The notes under the pieces were generated by a model. It was not told the origin of the DNA. It saw only the letters and a program-made list of their open reading frames with translations, and did not search any database. A stretch of 64,000 nt of DNA from the NCBI GenBank assembly GCA_019914945.1, contig CM034107.1:4216001-4280000 (forward strand), in the 5' to 3' direction. A program made the translations under genes and the position numbers. This stretch comes from Typha latifolia. Its lineage: Eukaryota; Streptophyta; Magnoliopsida; Poales; Typhaceae. Within the stretch, counting starts at the first letter, position 1. The number at the start of each line of letters is the position of its first letter. Below are positions 36,497 through 47,600 of the stretch, piece by piece.

Positions 36497-39400
36497 TCAT
36501 GCAGTGAGTTTCTGTGGTGAATTCGGGGCATCCATATGCTGGAGGTGCAATGCAGCTAAGAGGCCTCGCCAGATTTCACCTGGTCCACCAGATACTTGAA
36601 AGTCCAAAAGCTTCTGCTGCTTCCTGTAGTATTCTTCCAGCAGCTTGCTCTGCAAAAAGAGAAAAAGAAAACTCAAGTGTTAGTGAGGATTTGGAAAATC
36701 CTTTCAGGATCGAGTCCTTTAATACTATCTCTGATGAAAATCACAAATGATAGGAAGGTCCTTTGACAATCAAGCCATTTAATTCTATTTCCTCAAGACA
36801 AGACTTTGTAATAACTTTGTCGCAAAGTAGATAGGTTGTAGTAATTACAATTCACAATTGTTACAAAATGTTCAGAGTGAGGGGACAACCAGAATCAAGC
36901 CTTTAGCCCATACAACTTGGGTTGGCTATATGAATCATTCTTCTTTTTATGTTTTCTGGGAAAGTGGGGAAATCTGTAGTTAGAATTTTTATTTGCATCA
37001 TTGATTAGATATCATAGATGAAAGTCAAAATAGATCAGCCAGGTACAATAAATCAATACCAAGTTTATAACACATTTGCTATGATAATAGATCCTTCACA
37101 TTCTTCAGATTTTTCGCAGACCTGTATGAAATCCTGTATATATATAAGCAATCTTCTCTACAGAAAAGGAAGGTAGGAGGTCTCAAAGCTTAATTCTTTG
37201 AAGGATGACTCTGCCTCTCCGGTATATTCATATAGAGCTTTAGGCCTTGGCTTCCAGACTTCTCTTCTTGTAGAAGAGATTACATCACTAAAGTTAATAA
37301 GATTGTAAATAGGAATTGGTATAGAAACAACCAAAAGCTGTCAAAACAACCAAAGCTGTCAAAACCTCCAAAGCATTTTATACCATGACAAAGGGCAGCC
37401 AGCCAAAACAGCCCTTAATTGAGTCGATTCCATACTAGCAAGATGATTAACTTTTCTAGGTCATATTAGCCCAAGCAAGAAGATTAATAATGTCTAGAGA
37501 AATCACCTTTCTCAATTCATCTCCATTTAGTGAAAGATTCATTCAAATCAAGTCCCATTAAGTCTTCCTTACTATGCTCTCCTACGACAGTTTTGGTATC
37601 TCTCTCTCTCTCTCTCTCTGAAAACCTTCTAGTTGAATGAACTCATGTCTCCATGCAAAGAGGCTGTCAAATCAAATCCTACATGCCCTTTCTTACTATT
37701 CCCTCTCATGCCACTTTGGGTCCCTCTCTCTTAAAGAAATAAACCTTCATTAATAAATTCACTCCTCCATACTTGAACATGAGTGAAGTGTGAACTCACA
37801 TAATTTATCCCCTATGGGTGAAAGGAGTTACTCATCTTGGCAATACTCAACTTATGCATATAGTATTTCCTAGTTACAGATCATTCTGATTCATAATTCA
37901 ATTTTAATCTGAGACTTGTTGTAAAAAGTTCCTTTTAGATTGAGGTGTATATGCTGATATCACAACACATTAGATGCATTCCTCCCTAACTCTATGTGCA
38001 ATACCCTCATCAGAACTATAAACTCAAGATACTAAAAGAACCCTCTTAGATACTTCTTGTAGAGCATTCTCTCTCCATCCATTACCCACATGCTAATGAT
38101 ATCAATGTTTTAATGGCTCCCCAATCTTCTCTAAATCCAACAAATTCATTCGAAAATAACTGCCGTGTGATTTTTCTAAGTCAGTAAGTATCATATGTTG
38201 ATCTTTTCTTTTCTCTACACTTTCCCATCTATCATTTAGCAAGCACCAATATTACAAAATGTGTTTGGCAGGTGTATGACAGTTATAGTTCTCTGTGGGA
38301 GCTGGTGCCATGAGACTAAATCAAGTTTTTAAAATATATTTTAACTTAAATTACTAAACATCATATATTGTGAAAGTATAATCGTTAATCCCTCGGCGGA
38401 CAAAGTACAATCTTAAAGTAAATTTCATGTATTAAAAATAACATTATCTAGATAGCACAAGAGAAGAAACACCAACCTATGAAAAAAAGACCCACAAAAG
38501 CATATGACAGCAACCTGTCAACGTCTAATACAGTAAGAACTAAAGCTGATTTTGGCCCAGGATGCACCCTATGACCTTGGAAACCACTAGAGGTAGCCAA
38601 AGCACATAGCTACACACCTTCTTAGAGCCAGAGGGTCTTCCCCTGTTAAAAATGCTCTCCCTCTCCTCTATCTTAATATCCCTCTATTGGTTATCTTTCT
38701 TTATCTTCATTGTCATTTGGTTGATAAAGGAATACAAACCTATCAGACTGCTAAACCATGCTAACATCAGTGCATAAAAAGCTCAAGGATCTTCTAGAAC
38801 TTTATCGATAATATTTTTTAAAAAGTACCTGCTCAGAATAAGCTCGAAATTTCTCAACATGACCATCATCCAAATCCACTGCAGCAGAAGGTTTTAGCAA
38901 AGCATGCCGAGTTCGTGTAGCTAAACATGGATTGAGGCTAGTAGACTCCGAACTGGTTGCATTGAAGGTCCTTCCGCAGTGGGAACATATATCAGTTTTA
39001 AACCTTTGGTTCACCAAACAATCATCCATGCACTTGAAATTCACTACCAAGTCAATCTCTGCTATCTGATCAAGAATTTCCTGAAATAAACCAAAGAAGA
39101 AATTAGACAGACCGCAGCACCAATGCAATCCAAATGACATACTTCTCAATGAATAATCAGATACAATCCCAGCTGCTATGGTAGTTCTACTAGAAAATTG
39201 GGTACATTACTAGAGCAAACCAGTTTAAAGTATCACTTTCCTAACTTCCTAGCATTACAATATGAAGTGCATTAAAAACAACCATATCTCAGAGAAAGAA
39301 GTTACAGCTTAGACTTACAGCTTGAATCCGAGTTCGTGGGATTCCATCGAGAATAAAGCCAGTTTCACCCCTATGATATCCCTCCTCCAACCGTTTTGAC

Positions 39401-40654
39401 AACAGACCAAATATGATATCTTCCGGAACAAGCTTTCCATCATTCACAGCATTCGAAATCTTTAACAACACCAAAACCAAGAAAAATTTTAGTAGAACAA
39501 ACAAATCTACATAATGTATCTCCACAAGTGGAGCTAGGCTCACAAGTCTGAGAGTAAAACATATTCTACAGACTGCACAATGACCATTTCTGCAAAATTA
39601 CGTGGTGTGTTTGGCAATAACAAAATAAAATCTCTCATTTCTCTATACTTATAAATTAACCAGTGACAGGCTGGTCATATTCTCTGGAGTCAGCTCTCGA
39701 AAACAAAAAAGAATAAATCCGATATTGCAGGAAATTTCAGGGGCAAAAACGGAAACAACGAGACAAAGCCGCCATGGACCCCACGTGATTCCAGAGTAGG
39801 ATGCTTGTGATGGAAAGTTCCACAATCACAAACCCTAGCATCAGGGAATTTCCTGAAATAACCCTGGACTCGTGATAGCCACATTCAAATGTGCCCATTT
39901 CTAAGAACAACCATCCCAGCCACAGCCACAGCCACAGCCACTGCCATAGCCACCGTTGAATATTCGGGAGATGCCATAAATTAACGAGTGGAACTGCTAA
40001 AAATCAAAACTTATCAAAACTTTTATACTCCAATGAAGCTAGAAAAACGATTAGGAAAGAAAAAAAGGAAACTTTTAACCAGAAAAAGGCATCCTAGAAA
40101 CAAATTTTGGCGAAAAATACACCAAAATACAGAAAAAGCTCGATCCGCTTAAAATTAATAAGAATTCGTCCATTTTAGTGCCATTGTAATCGATTAAACC
40201 TCCCGAGAATTCAAACAAAAGGAAAACGGCTCAAGATCAGAGCAACAAAGAGAGAAGAAGAAGAGGGGAGAGAGATACAGAGAGAGAAAGAGAGAGTAAC
40301 CTTCTTGTAGAGAGATGATCTAGGATTAAGCTCCTGACGAACTAGCGTCCCCATGGAGATGTAAGGGACCTCGAGTAGCTCCGCGACGCGCGTGGCATAC
40401 ACGTGCTTCTGCGCCCCGGGGCTCCCCATGAACACCCACTGCGGACCCCTCCCCTCCCTCTTTTCCCACGTATCCTCCGCCGCCGATCCTACTTGGCGGC
40501 GCCCCGCCGCCTCATCCTCCTCCCACTCGGTCCAGTACTCCACCTCCTCCTCCTCAACCACAGCCGCGGCGGCGGCGAAGTGCCGGCTCCGCGGCGCGCC
40601 GGAGATCCGGCGAGCTAGGGATCGGGCGACGGAGCTCCGGAAAAGTCCTGCCAT
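36497..40654 (-). CDS. Adenylate-kinase-like protein, probably mitochondrial (adenylate kinase 7-like)
   Basis: Four exons in transcript order, 40654-40301, 39459-39319, 39080-38829 and 36649-36497, encode 299 residues. The N-terminus (1-30) is Arg/Ala/Ser-rich, like a mitochondrial transit peptide, and is followed by an acidic stretch (34-50). Residues 72-90 hold the nucleotide-binding loop as GSPGAQKHVYATR (G77-H84): the usual GxPGxGKGT has Gln82 in place of the third glycine and His84 after the lysine. The core continues with VPYISMGTLVR, the KRLEEG segment and LDGIPRTR (155-162), matching the family's DGFPR element. The LID region has a C197-x2-C200 pair. Family role: reversible transfer of phosphate between ATP and AMP; the altered loop makes full activity uncertain. 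A start 38 codons upstream (40,768) is also open. The nearest relative I recall is the probable mitochondrial adenylate kinase 7 (At3g01820). Confidence 0.85.
36650..38828. other. Intron 3 of the adenylate-kinase-like gene
   Basis: A 2.2-kb intron without coding exons. It includes a (CT)n microsatellite at 37,599-37,619. No intact mobile element was recognised. Confidence 0.6.
37599..37619 (+). repeat. (TC)n microsatellite
   Basis: Ten or more uninterrupted TC units in intron 3 of the adenylate-kinase-like gene. Confidence 0.9.
39917..39955 (+). repeat. Short CCACAG tandem repeat
   Basis: Three perfect and several imperfect copies of the hexamer CCACAG in intron 1 of the adenylate-kinase-like gene. 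Confidence 0.8.
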
Positions 40655-40891
40655 GGCGCCGAGAAAGGCAGGGTTTCGAGTTTCGGATTCGAATATTGCG
40701 GCGATCGAGAAGGGGCTTTGGTTTTGGTTTCTCTGCTCTTCCACTATTCGAAGGGAGGCAGCTGCCAAAAAGAGGAAGAAGGGTTCTGGGGTTGGGTTGA
40801 AAAATTCTGCAAATACCCCTTGTCTTTGAAGTAATTACGAGGATGGGACTGGGTGAGGTGCGGTGGTTTTTATAGGGTTTTACGGTTGGGA

Positions 40892-40948
40892 CCGTTAAAA
40901 GAAGGGCTCGAGAGTCTGACTGACCGTTAAAACTACCGTTATAACGGT
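40892..40948. promoter_or_regulatory. Cluster of CCGTTA/TAACGG MYB-type sites
   Basis: CCGTTA occurs at 40,892, 40,924 and 40,936, and TAACGG at 40,942. The last two form the perfect 14-base palindrome ACCGTTATAACGGT (40,935-40,948). CNGTTR is the recognition core of plant R2R3-MYB proteins, and AACGG is also the core of mitosis-specific activator elements bound by three-repeat MYBs. The cluster lies 240-295 bases upstream of the adenylate-kinase-like start codon. Confidence 0.5.
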
Positions 40949-40993
40949 CACTATTCGGAAATTTCTATTTTAATCCTACATTGTTATTCACCG

Positions 40994-41017
40994 CACGTGC
41001 GAAATTGGTGACACGTG
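40994..41017. promoter_or_regulatory. Pair of G-box motifs
   Basis: CACGTG occurs at 40,994-40,999 and again at 41,012-41,017, 18 bases apart and about 350 bases upstream of the adenylate-kinase-like start. Close G-box pairs are common in bZIP/bHLH-controlled plant promoters. Function is inferred. Confidence 0.45.
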
Positions 41018-42549
41018 TAGGTATTGGACGGTAAAAATTATTAATTTTAAATATTGTTACGATTCATGCGTTGATACACATCTGCTGATACGCCATATGA
41101 TTGAATCGAATAGTTACCGATCGAACTAAAATTATGTTACGTGGATATCATGTCCAATGTATCTATGCTATAAAAAATAAAATAATTTATTACTTGAAAC
41201 ATCTGATTCTCTACAAATTCCATAAAAATGAAATGCAACGAGAAAAAAAAAACTTTGGTTATAGTTGTGGGTGGATATGGATATCAAAGAATGATTGGAT
41301 TTTAAGTAGAAATAGAAGAAATCAAGTAAGGTTTGAGCTTTTATAAATTTATTTCAAATGCTAGGTGGAATAATAAATAGTGGATGATTCTTTTACATTG
41401 GATTAGATATTCTACAATGGTGCAGTAGATGGATGATTAGAAGTGATTAACAATTTATGAGTTTTATTAAATATATATATATATATAAGTTTTTTATTTT
41501 CTTTGTTGCGCGTAAATAATATTGTTGTGTAACAAATAGTTATGAGGTGTATAATCTTCTCAAATATTTGTTATGCATTACATACCAAATATGAAACAAA
41601 ATGTTCCGCATTAGATGCCAAATATAAAACATACGACAAGCGAATAAGATGCATATTATTACCTTGGGTTTCCTTGATTCCCATGTATTTAAGAAAGCTA
41701 ATTGAGTTGTAGATTGACTTGTTAATTCGAAAGTTACTTCGAATTTTGGTTTATTTATATCTAAAATTGCCTTCTATTGGAAATTTTTTTTTCAGTTTTT
41801 GTGCTCCTAATGAAGGGTTTTTTTGGATTTTTTTAATGTTCATGGCAATTAACTAATCCAAAATTTTTGTTTTCCTTTAGAAAAGAAATTAGATAAGAGG
41901 GGAAGAACTTATGGTTATAGAGTGTGATATGGATGGAGTATGGATGGGTTGCATGGTAGGTTGGCATATCAATTGCTAGACTGATGATTTTGAGTGGTGT
42001 GGATGGAAAGGTTTATATGCTTTTGGTCACACATAGGGTAATCACATAATATTATTTTTTTTCCTTTCTTTTGAAAGCCTAGTGAAAGAAGAGATCTAGA
42101 CTTTTAATTTACAAGAGAAAGGATTTTGCGCTTCAATGATTCAATTGTAGTTGATACATATTTTGTTATAATAAAATGCACATAATTTAATGTTACCAAT
42201 AGAAATATATAAAACTTTGGGTTTTGATAGAACATATATACAATTCACCGTTAATACATACATACATATATATATATAGTTATATATTTACGTATATTTA
42301 GGATGAAATAGGAATTCATAGGATTAACAAAGAATAAAGATAGTTACAAATCAATAGCATTTACCATTCACATTATAATAATTTTAGTTATGTAATAGAA
42401 CTTAAATTATCTTTTATACATTTCAAAAGAGAATTAATGTTTTAGAAAGATTATATATTGCACTGTAGATAGATTTTAGATTAATTCTATTTTATAATTA
42501 TATGAATAAATATGTATAGGAAGTCAGGAACTCATGTTACTTCTATTCT

Positions 42550-42681
42550 AAGGCTTAGTTTGTTTAAATGATTCAAATTGTTCTGAATATTTTTGGGTTC
42601 GAATTCTAATAATATCGATTTAATTAGGACACCACTAAAATATCATTTTAAAAAAGATATACAAATATATAAATAAAAAAG
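42550..42681 (+). mobile_element. Second, more decayed tRNA-derived SINE-like segment
   Basis: An A-box-like GGCTTAGTTTGTTTAAATG (42,552-42,570) is followed, about 44 bases after its start, by a near-perfect B box, GGGTTCGAATTCT (42,595-42,607). A TATCGATTTAATTAGG stretch similar to the body of the 35,577 copy follows, and then an A-rich end. The A-to-B spacing equals that of the other copy. Confidence 0.4.
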
Positions 42682-43304
42682 TGTGCACTTGGTATAATGA
42701 TTTACATATTATGATACTACAATTAAAAAATTGGGTTGGATTCAATAATGCTCCCTATACGGGTTGATCGAAGTACACCCTCAAATATATATTAATATAT
42801 CGATAGTATGTATCTGATGGCTCAAATTACACTTGTTCAAATCTTATAGACCATATGTTCCCTTTTAAAGACAATTGAAGCTAACACACACTTAGGCTCA
42901 CACTAAATCATAAAAAATAAAATATATTATTTATACAAATAAGCTAGTCATAAAAAATAAGTGTGGTGTGTGAAGACAAATTAGCCTTAGATTCTAAATA
43001 ATACTATTTATTTTAGAAATAATTATATCTACACCCCTATGATTTATTATTCATTTATATGTAGGCTTTCTTTTTCTCGTGATATATTGACATTTAACTA
43101 TGAAAAATCTTCTAAATGTCTCTTCCTTTATTTCTGTTAAAAGAATATGTATTATGTGATCAATTAATGTTAGGTTATCTCGGAATTATTTTACCCTTAT
43201 TTAAGATGAAAAACAGAGGAAAAAGAAGTCGAGGATAAAATGATAATTTGAAACCTTTTGTTTTTACTATCAAGAGATTGAGAGATTTTCCACGACTAAA
43301 AAAG

Positions 43305-43307
<3 letters not shown>

Positions 43308-43341
<34 letters not shown>
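43308..43341. repeat. (TA)n microsatellite
   Basis: About 17 alternating TA units in the intergenic region upstream of the RecA gene. Confidence 0.95.
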
Positions 43342-43344
<3 letters not shown>

Positions 43345-43919
43345 GAAAAAGATGAGATGGTGCATGTGAGAATGAGCAATTGTTCACGGAGTCGTAGAGT
43401 AATTATTCCTATACTTTTAATCTATATTTATATGTTCTATAATATGAATATAGAGTCCAATTATATTGCAAGTAAAAATTGTTAAATAAAGTATGAATAA
43501 TATCGTATATTTTGACTACATTATAAATAAAATTATATATTTTTATTCTTTATAAATAAACCTCTTATTTGCTAAAGAATATCGAATAACCACCGATACT
43601 AGAATAGTTTATAAGTTTTAGTAATAACAAGAATAGGCTTTTGAAATTGAACGTATTTATTTTCTTATACTAAATATATTTTATAATAAAATGCGTATAA
43701 TTTACACAAAAAATACACATAAATGTAGAGCCTAATTTTACTATTTTGAAAAGAAAACTGACTTTTTATGCAAATGCCCCATAAACCCTTGGAGTTAAAT
43801 TAAAATTAATATGCACCTAAATAATAAAATAACTGTAAAATATATCTCTTTTCATAAAAAAAAACTCTTAATATCAATTATCTAATATGATATTTGAAAT
43901 AAAAAAATATTAGCTTTGA

Positions 43920-44410
43920 ATCCACTAATTCTAGAGAATTCAATTTTAAATGTGATTTTATAGTGCTTTGGATGCTTTATTGATCCTATTTTGGGTTCTC
44001 TCTAAGATCTCTTAGATAAATAATTTGGTTCTAATTAGGTTATTTAATGGTAGGATTAAATAATATTTGTATTTATCTAAATAGATTGACCCATCTAATT
44101 TAATTATCAAATGGATTGTGTTCATATCTATTACTACAATCTTTTACTCGACCATGCTAATTTGTTTATAATGTGATATTTGTTTTTTATCACTAAAATA
44201 ATCTTATTATAATACAAAAAATCTATTTATAACCTAAATGAATTAATTTATATCTAAATATTTAAATAATTTGTGTCATCCGTTTAATAAATAGGTGGAA
44301 TTCATACTTAAAAATTTCGACCGATTTAATAAAAGGAACGGATCGGTGTTCGTATTACCTTTTGCCCGACCCGACCCGACCCGGCTAATCCGACCGATTG
44401 CCACCCCCTT
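43920..44410. mobile_element. Possible hAT-like repeat abutting the RecA promoter
   Basis: The right border, read on the minus strand, is GGGGGTGGCAATCGGTCGG followed by GGGTCGGGTCGGGTCGGGC, a terminal sequence style common in plant hAT-type non-autonomous elements. The inside is AT-rich with GACCCATCTAATTTAATT-type words. The left border was not found. It ends about 195 bases before the RecA start codon. Confidence 0.4.
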
Positions 44411-44464
44411 CCCGACGCGAGGAGGAAGCCCAAGGAAAAGGCGGGACAAAACTCCCAAATCCCT

Positions 44465-44472
44465 AAACCCTA
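44465..44472 (+). promoter_or_regulatory. Telo-box upstream of the RecA gene
   Basis: AAACCCTA occurs about 130 bases before the start codon, and a TCTCT-rich pyrimidine patch follows at 44,521-44,553. Telo-boxes are typical of plant genes expressed in dividing cells and of translation or DNA-metabolism genes. No TATA box is evident, which also fits that promoter class. Confidence 0.45.
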
Positions 44473-44604
44473 GAACCAGAGACATGCGGTGATCTGAAGC
44501 TCCTCCTTTGAGCCCGCCTTCTCTTCCTCCCTTTTCTCTTCTCTTCTCTTCTCTATCAGCGACGAGGCTTCGCAGAGGAGGAGGCTGCTTCGACCTCGGA
44601 AGCC

Positions 44605-47600
44605 ATGGCTAGGCTCCTCCGGAGCGCTTCTCTGAAGCGAGCTCTTTTCTTGCACGAGGTCCTTGACCGAGCTCTCTTTATACTTCTTGAGCTTCTCCAT
44701 GTCTATCTCTTAGCTCGGAAGACCCGATTTCTGCAGTAGGATTGTAAAAATGGTGTCTTGGTTAAAAAGGCTGCTTTGTTGATTGACCAAGTTGAGGGTT
44801 TTTATAGCGTACGAGTGATTAATACCAAGGAATAAATAGATGCTGATGTGACCAAAATAACTTTCTGAATTAACCATTCGTTTGTGTTGTAAATGTTTTG
44901 ATTTTGTTAAAACAAGCTTTACGCGATATGGTATAGATGGTTTAAAAGGTTTAGCTAGACATGGTCTTAAGTTAGACCGTCCGCTTGGTGATTTGTTTAC
45001 TGTTTCTTTATGCTTCTTTATGGGTATATCAGATTTACGTCCTCGTTTATGATAGTAATCTTAATCGAGGTAAGCTTGCGATCGGAATTTGCATAGACTC
45101 TTAACTTTTCCATTATTTTGGTTGCTTTTCTTTTATATAATTGCATACCGAACTTGATATTGATGTGTTTATGCAAGTTCAACACTAGATTTAAATACAC
45201 CGTGCTAATGGAGAAATATTCCATGAATTAGTGCTAAAGATGTAATTAATCTACCACCTTTCCTTATATCATGTTTTCATAGGAAAATAATGCTAGCTGG
45301 ATATGATGATTGAGAAAGCTGCAATTAAAAAAAAATTTGAACTTGCTTTACATTTAGTAAAATATGGCTATCTGTGGGGCAAAGTACCACTTTGACTTGT
45401 CAGTAGATTAGTCTAGTGAAAGGCTAATAAGAAGCTTCAGAGTCTCCAATCAACTAAAATAGGATGCTTCCGAGTATTGTTAATTAGATCATGCTGTTGG
45501 AATTTGTTCCATGTTACAAGATCATGAGATAAGGTAAGGAATCAAGAGTATGAGAGAGCCTAACTCCTTGAACTAGCGATTCTCTGTTGACCTTCTGACA
45601 ATGTGTACCTTATCCTCCCCAACACCTAATTTTAATTGAGCTGCAAGGCAGCAAAATCATCCTAGTTTTGGAATATGCCTGAGATAGCGACATGATTATG
45701 TGAAGGTAGCGTTTATCTTTTGGGATTTGGGTTTGTACTTGCTGCCTTTCATCAAGGGTAGCTAGGTTATAGAGTTGAGCATATATGATGTGCTAGCAAA
45801 GTTGGACTGGAAGGGACTCTAGGTGGTAACTTCTCGAGATTAGAAAACACTAAAGAAGGTTGAGAAATTGTTCTAGAGGGAGGTCGCAATGACACCAAGG
45901 TCAGTAGAAAACTTGCTTGACAGAGTGGAGTTGTTGAAACTGCAAAGGGACTCATTCGCTCTTCCTAATGGTCTCCTAGGGAAGGCCTTGAGGCAAGAAA
46001 AATGGTACTTAAGGTTGGTTATGCGTAACATCAAGCTTAGTGTTGTTTCCAGTGCTTTTTGTCAGGAGAATAAGGAGGTAGTGGATCCAGAGGAGCGTAG
46101 GGGAGGGTAATGGACATCCTCAACATTATTGGATTAGTGTCGCTTGTGTCAATCATCGACAACAAGGACCTCGCCACTGCGTGAGGATACTTGATAGAGA
46201 ACCAAGCTCCATATCCCTCATTTCTATTTGATAACTAACTCTTACCATGTGGTGCAAATCTTAGGTGCCTGATGTTATTAATGTCAATGGGAAAATCTTA
46301 TTGACTTGATTGGAGCTCTCTTATTTGGAGAGAAGCTGAATTTTTTTTTTAGCAAATTAATTTTCTTGGTTTGGCATGTTTTTGTAATCTTTAGGGGATT
46401 AGGTGTGAATTTGGATTCTCTTATATAATATTGCAAAAAAAGTCATGATCAATATTATTAAGAAAGATTGCACTGATAGACTTTTATGCAAGAATCCTGA
46501 ATCCTAATACATTTCATACTCTTATAGAAGCACCTTTTACATATAATCCCTCTACACTTTCACACTGATAAATAACAACTTCTGAAAGATAGAACATTTG
46601 TCTTTATCTGAATGACATGTCCTTACAAATGCTTTTATTTGCAGGGTTGCAGGCATGGGATTGGTGGTTCTGCTTTTCATTTTCGCACCTTCTCAGCTAA
46701 AGGTGATTAAATTTCCTTCTCCAATACTCCTGATCTTTTTATTTGAAAACATTAGAAGTTGGCTAAGTAAACTAATTTCTCCAGTCATTAATAAGTTCGA
46801 ACTATACGTTTTTAGACTTTAGCAAGATTTTGCGATCTATATCATGCTAGAATGTCATGGAACACAATTTGCATTTTGAAACATCAGCAGTTGGAGTGAC
46901 CCTAATGGATCTCAATAATTCCTCCGAAGATAAGTGGTTGAGTTACTTTGCGTTTTTGTTATCCTTTTCCATTCATGGCTAGTTGTCTGGTAGTTCTACA
47001 GATCAAGGATCCTATACATCTATATCTATAGACTCATAGGCACACCTGTTTGTTGAGTTGAGGATTGTTGTGCATCTATTTGTCTCACAATGTTGATTTG
47101 CCTAAGCTTGACTTTATGCTATGATGCGGATGCTGATATACAAATTCTTACTTATATATGCCATAAAGTCTTATACATGTAATCAAATATAAGTAGACAT
47201 AGTTGATTTTCAGTTGCAGAAAATACCAAGAGGGCATGCTACTTGAGGATAAGAGTTGTCCTCACTTAATATAATCTTAACCTAGTGGAGGATGTAGGCA
47301 TGATCTTACTTATGCCTCTTTGCTCATGATAAAAATGAACTGGAGCATGATAAAAACGAACTGGAGAATGAAATAAGACTCCTACAAGGTAGGGTAAGGG
47401 GCAAGGCACCCTTCTTCCCTTCTAAAGAAGGTTCTTAACTAGTATATCATACTATAAATATGACTCTTGATCTAGTATATATCATACTCATGTTATGTGT
47501 GCCGACAAATGCATCATGATCAGTGTTCTGAAAAAGTGGAGTATATGGTTGCATAGGTGCTGATGCCACTTAGATTGCATGTCAATATGCAGTCTTTAGA

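Larger units (their letters stand above)
41018..43920. other. AT-rich intergenic region between the divergent adenylate-kinase-like and RecA genes
   Basis: No coding exon was recognised. The region has TA microsatellites at 41,467-41,488 and 43,308-43,341 and a second SINE-like segment near 42,550. Sequences around 43,740-43,860 (ATGCAAATGCCCCATAAACC) resemble MITE ends but could not be paired. Confidence 0.5.

Noticed and set aside
40392..40829. Plus-strand frame of 145 codons
   Set aside because: Antisense to the GC-rich first exon of the adenylate-kinase-like gene.
42595..42607. Functional tRNA gene
   Set aside because: The B box is good, but no cloverleaf can be formed with the degenerate A-box region; a decayed SINE explains it better.
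45889..46110. 73-codon frame in RecA intron 1
   Set aside because: No recognisable family, stops just upstream, and no splice sites linking it to neighbouring exons; at most a fragment of an old repeat.
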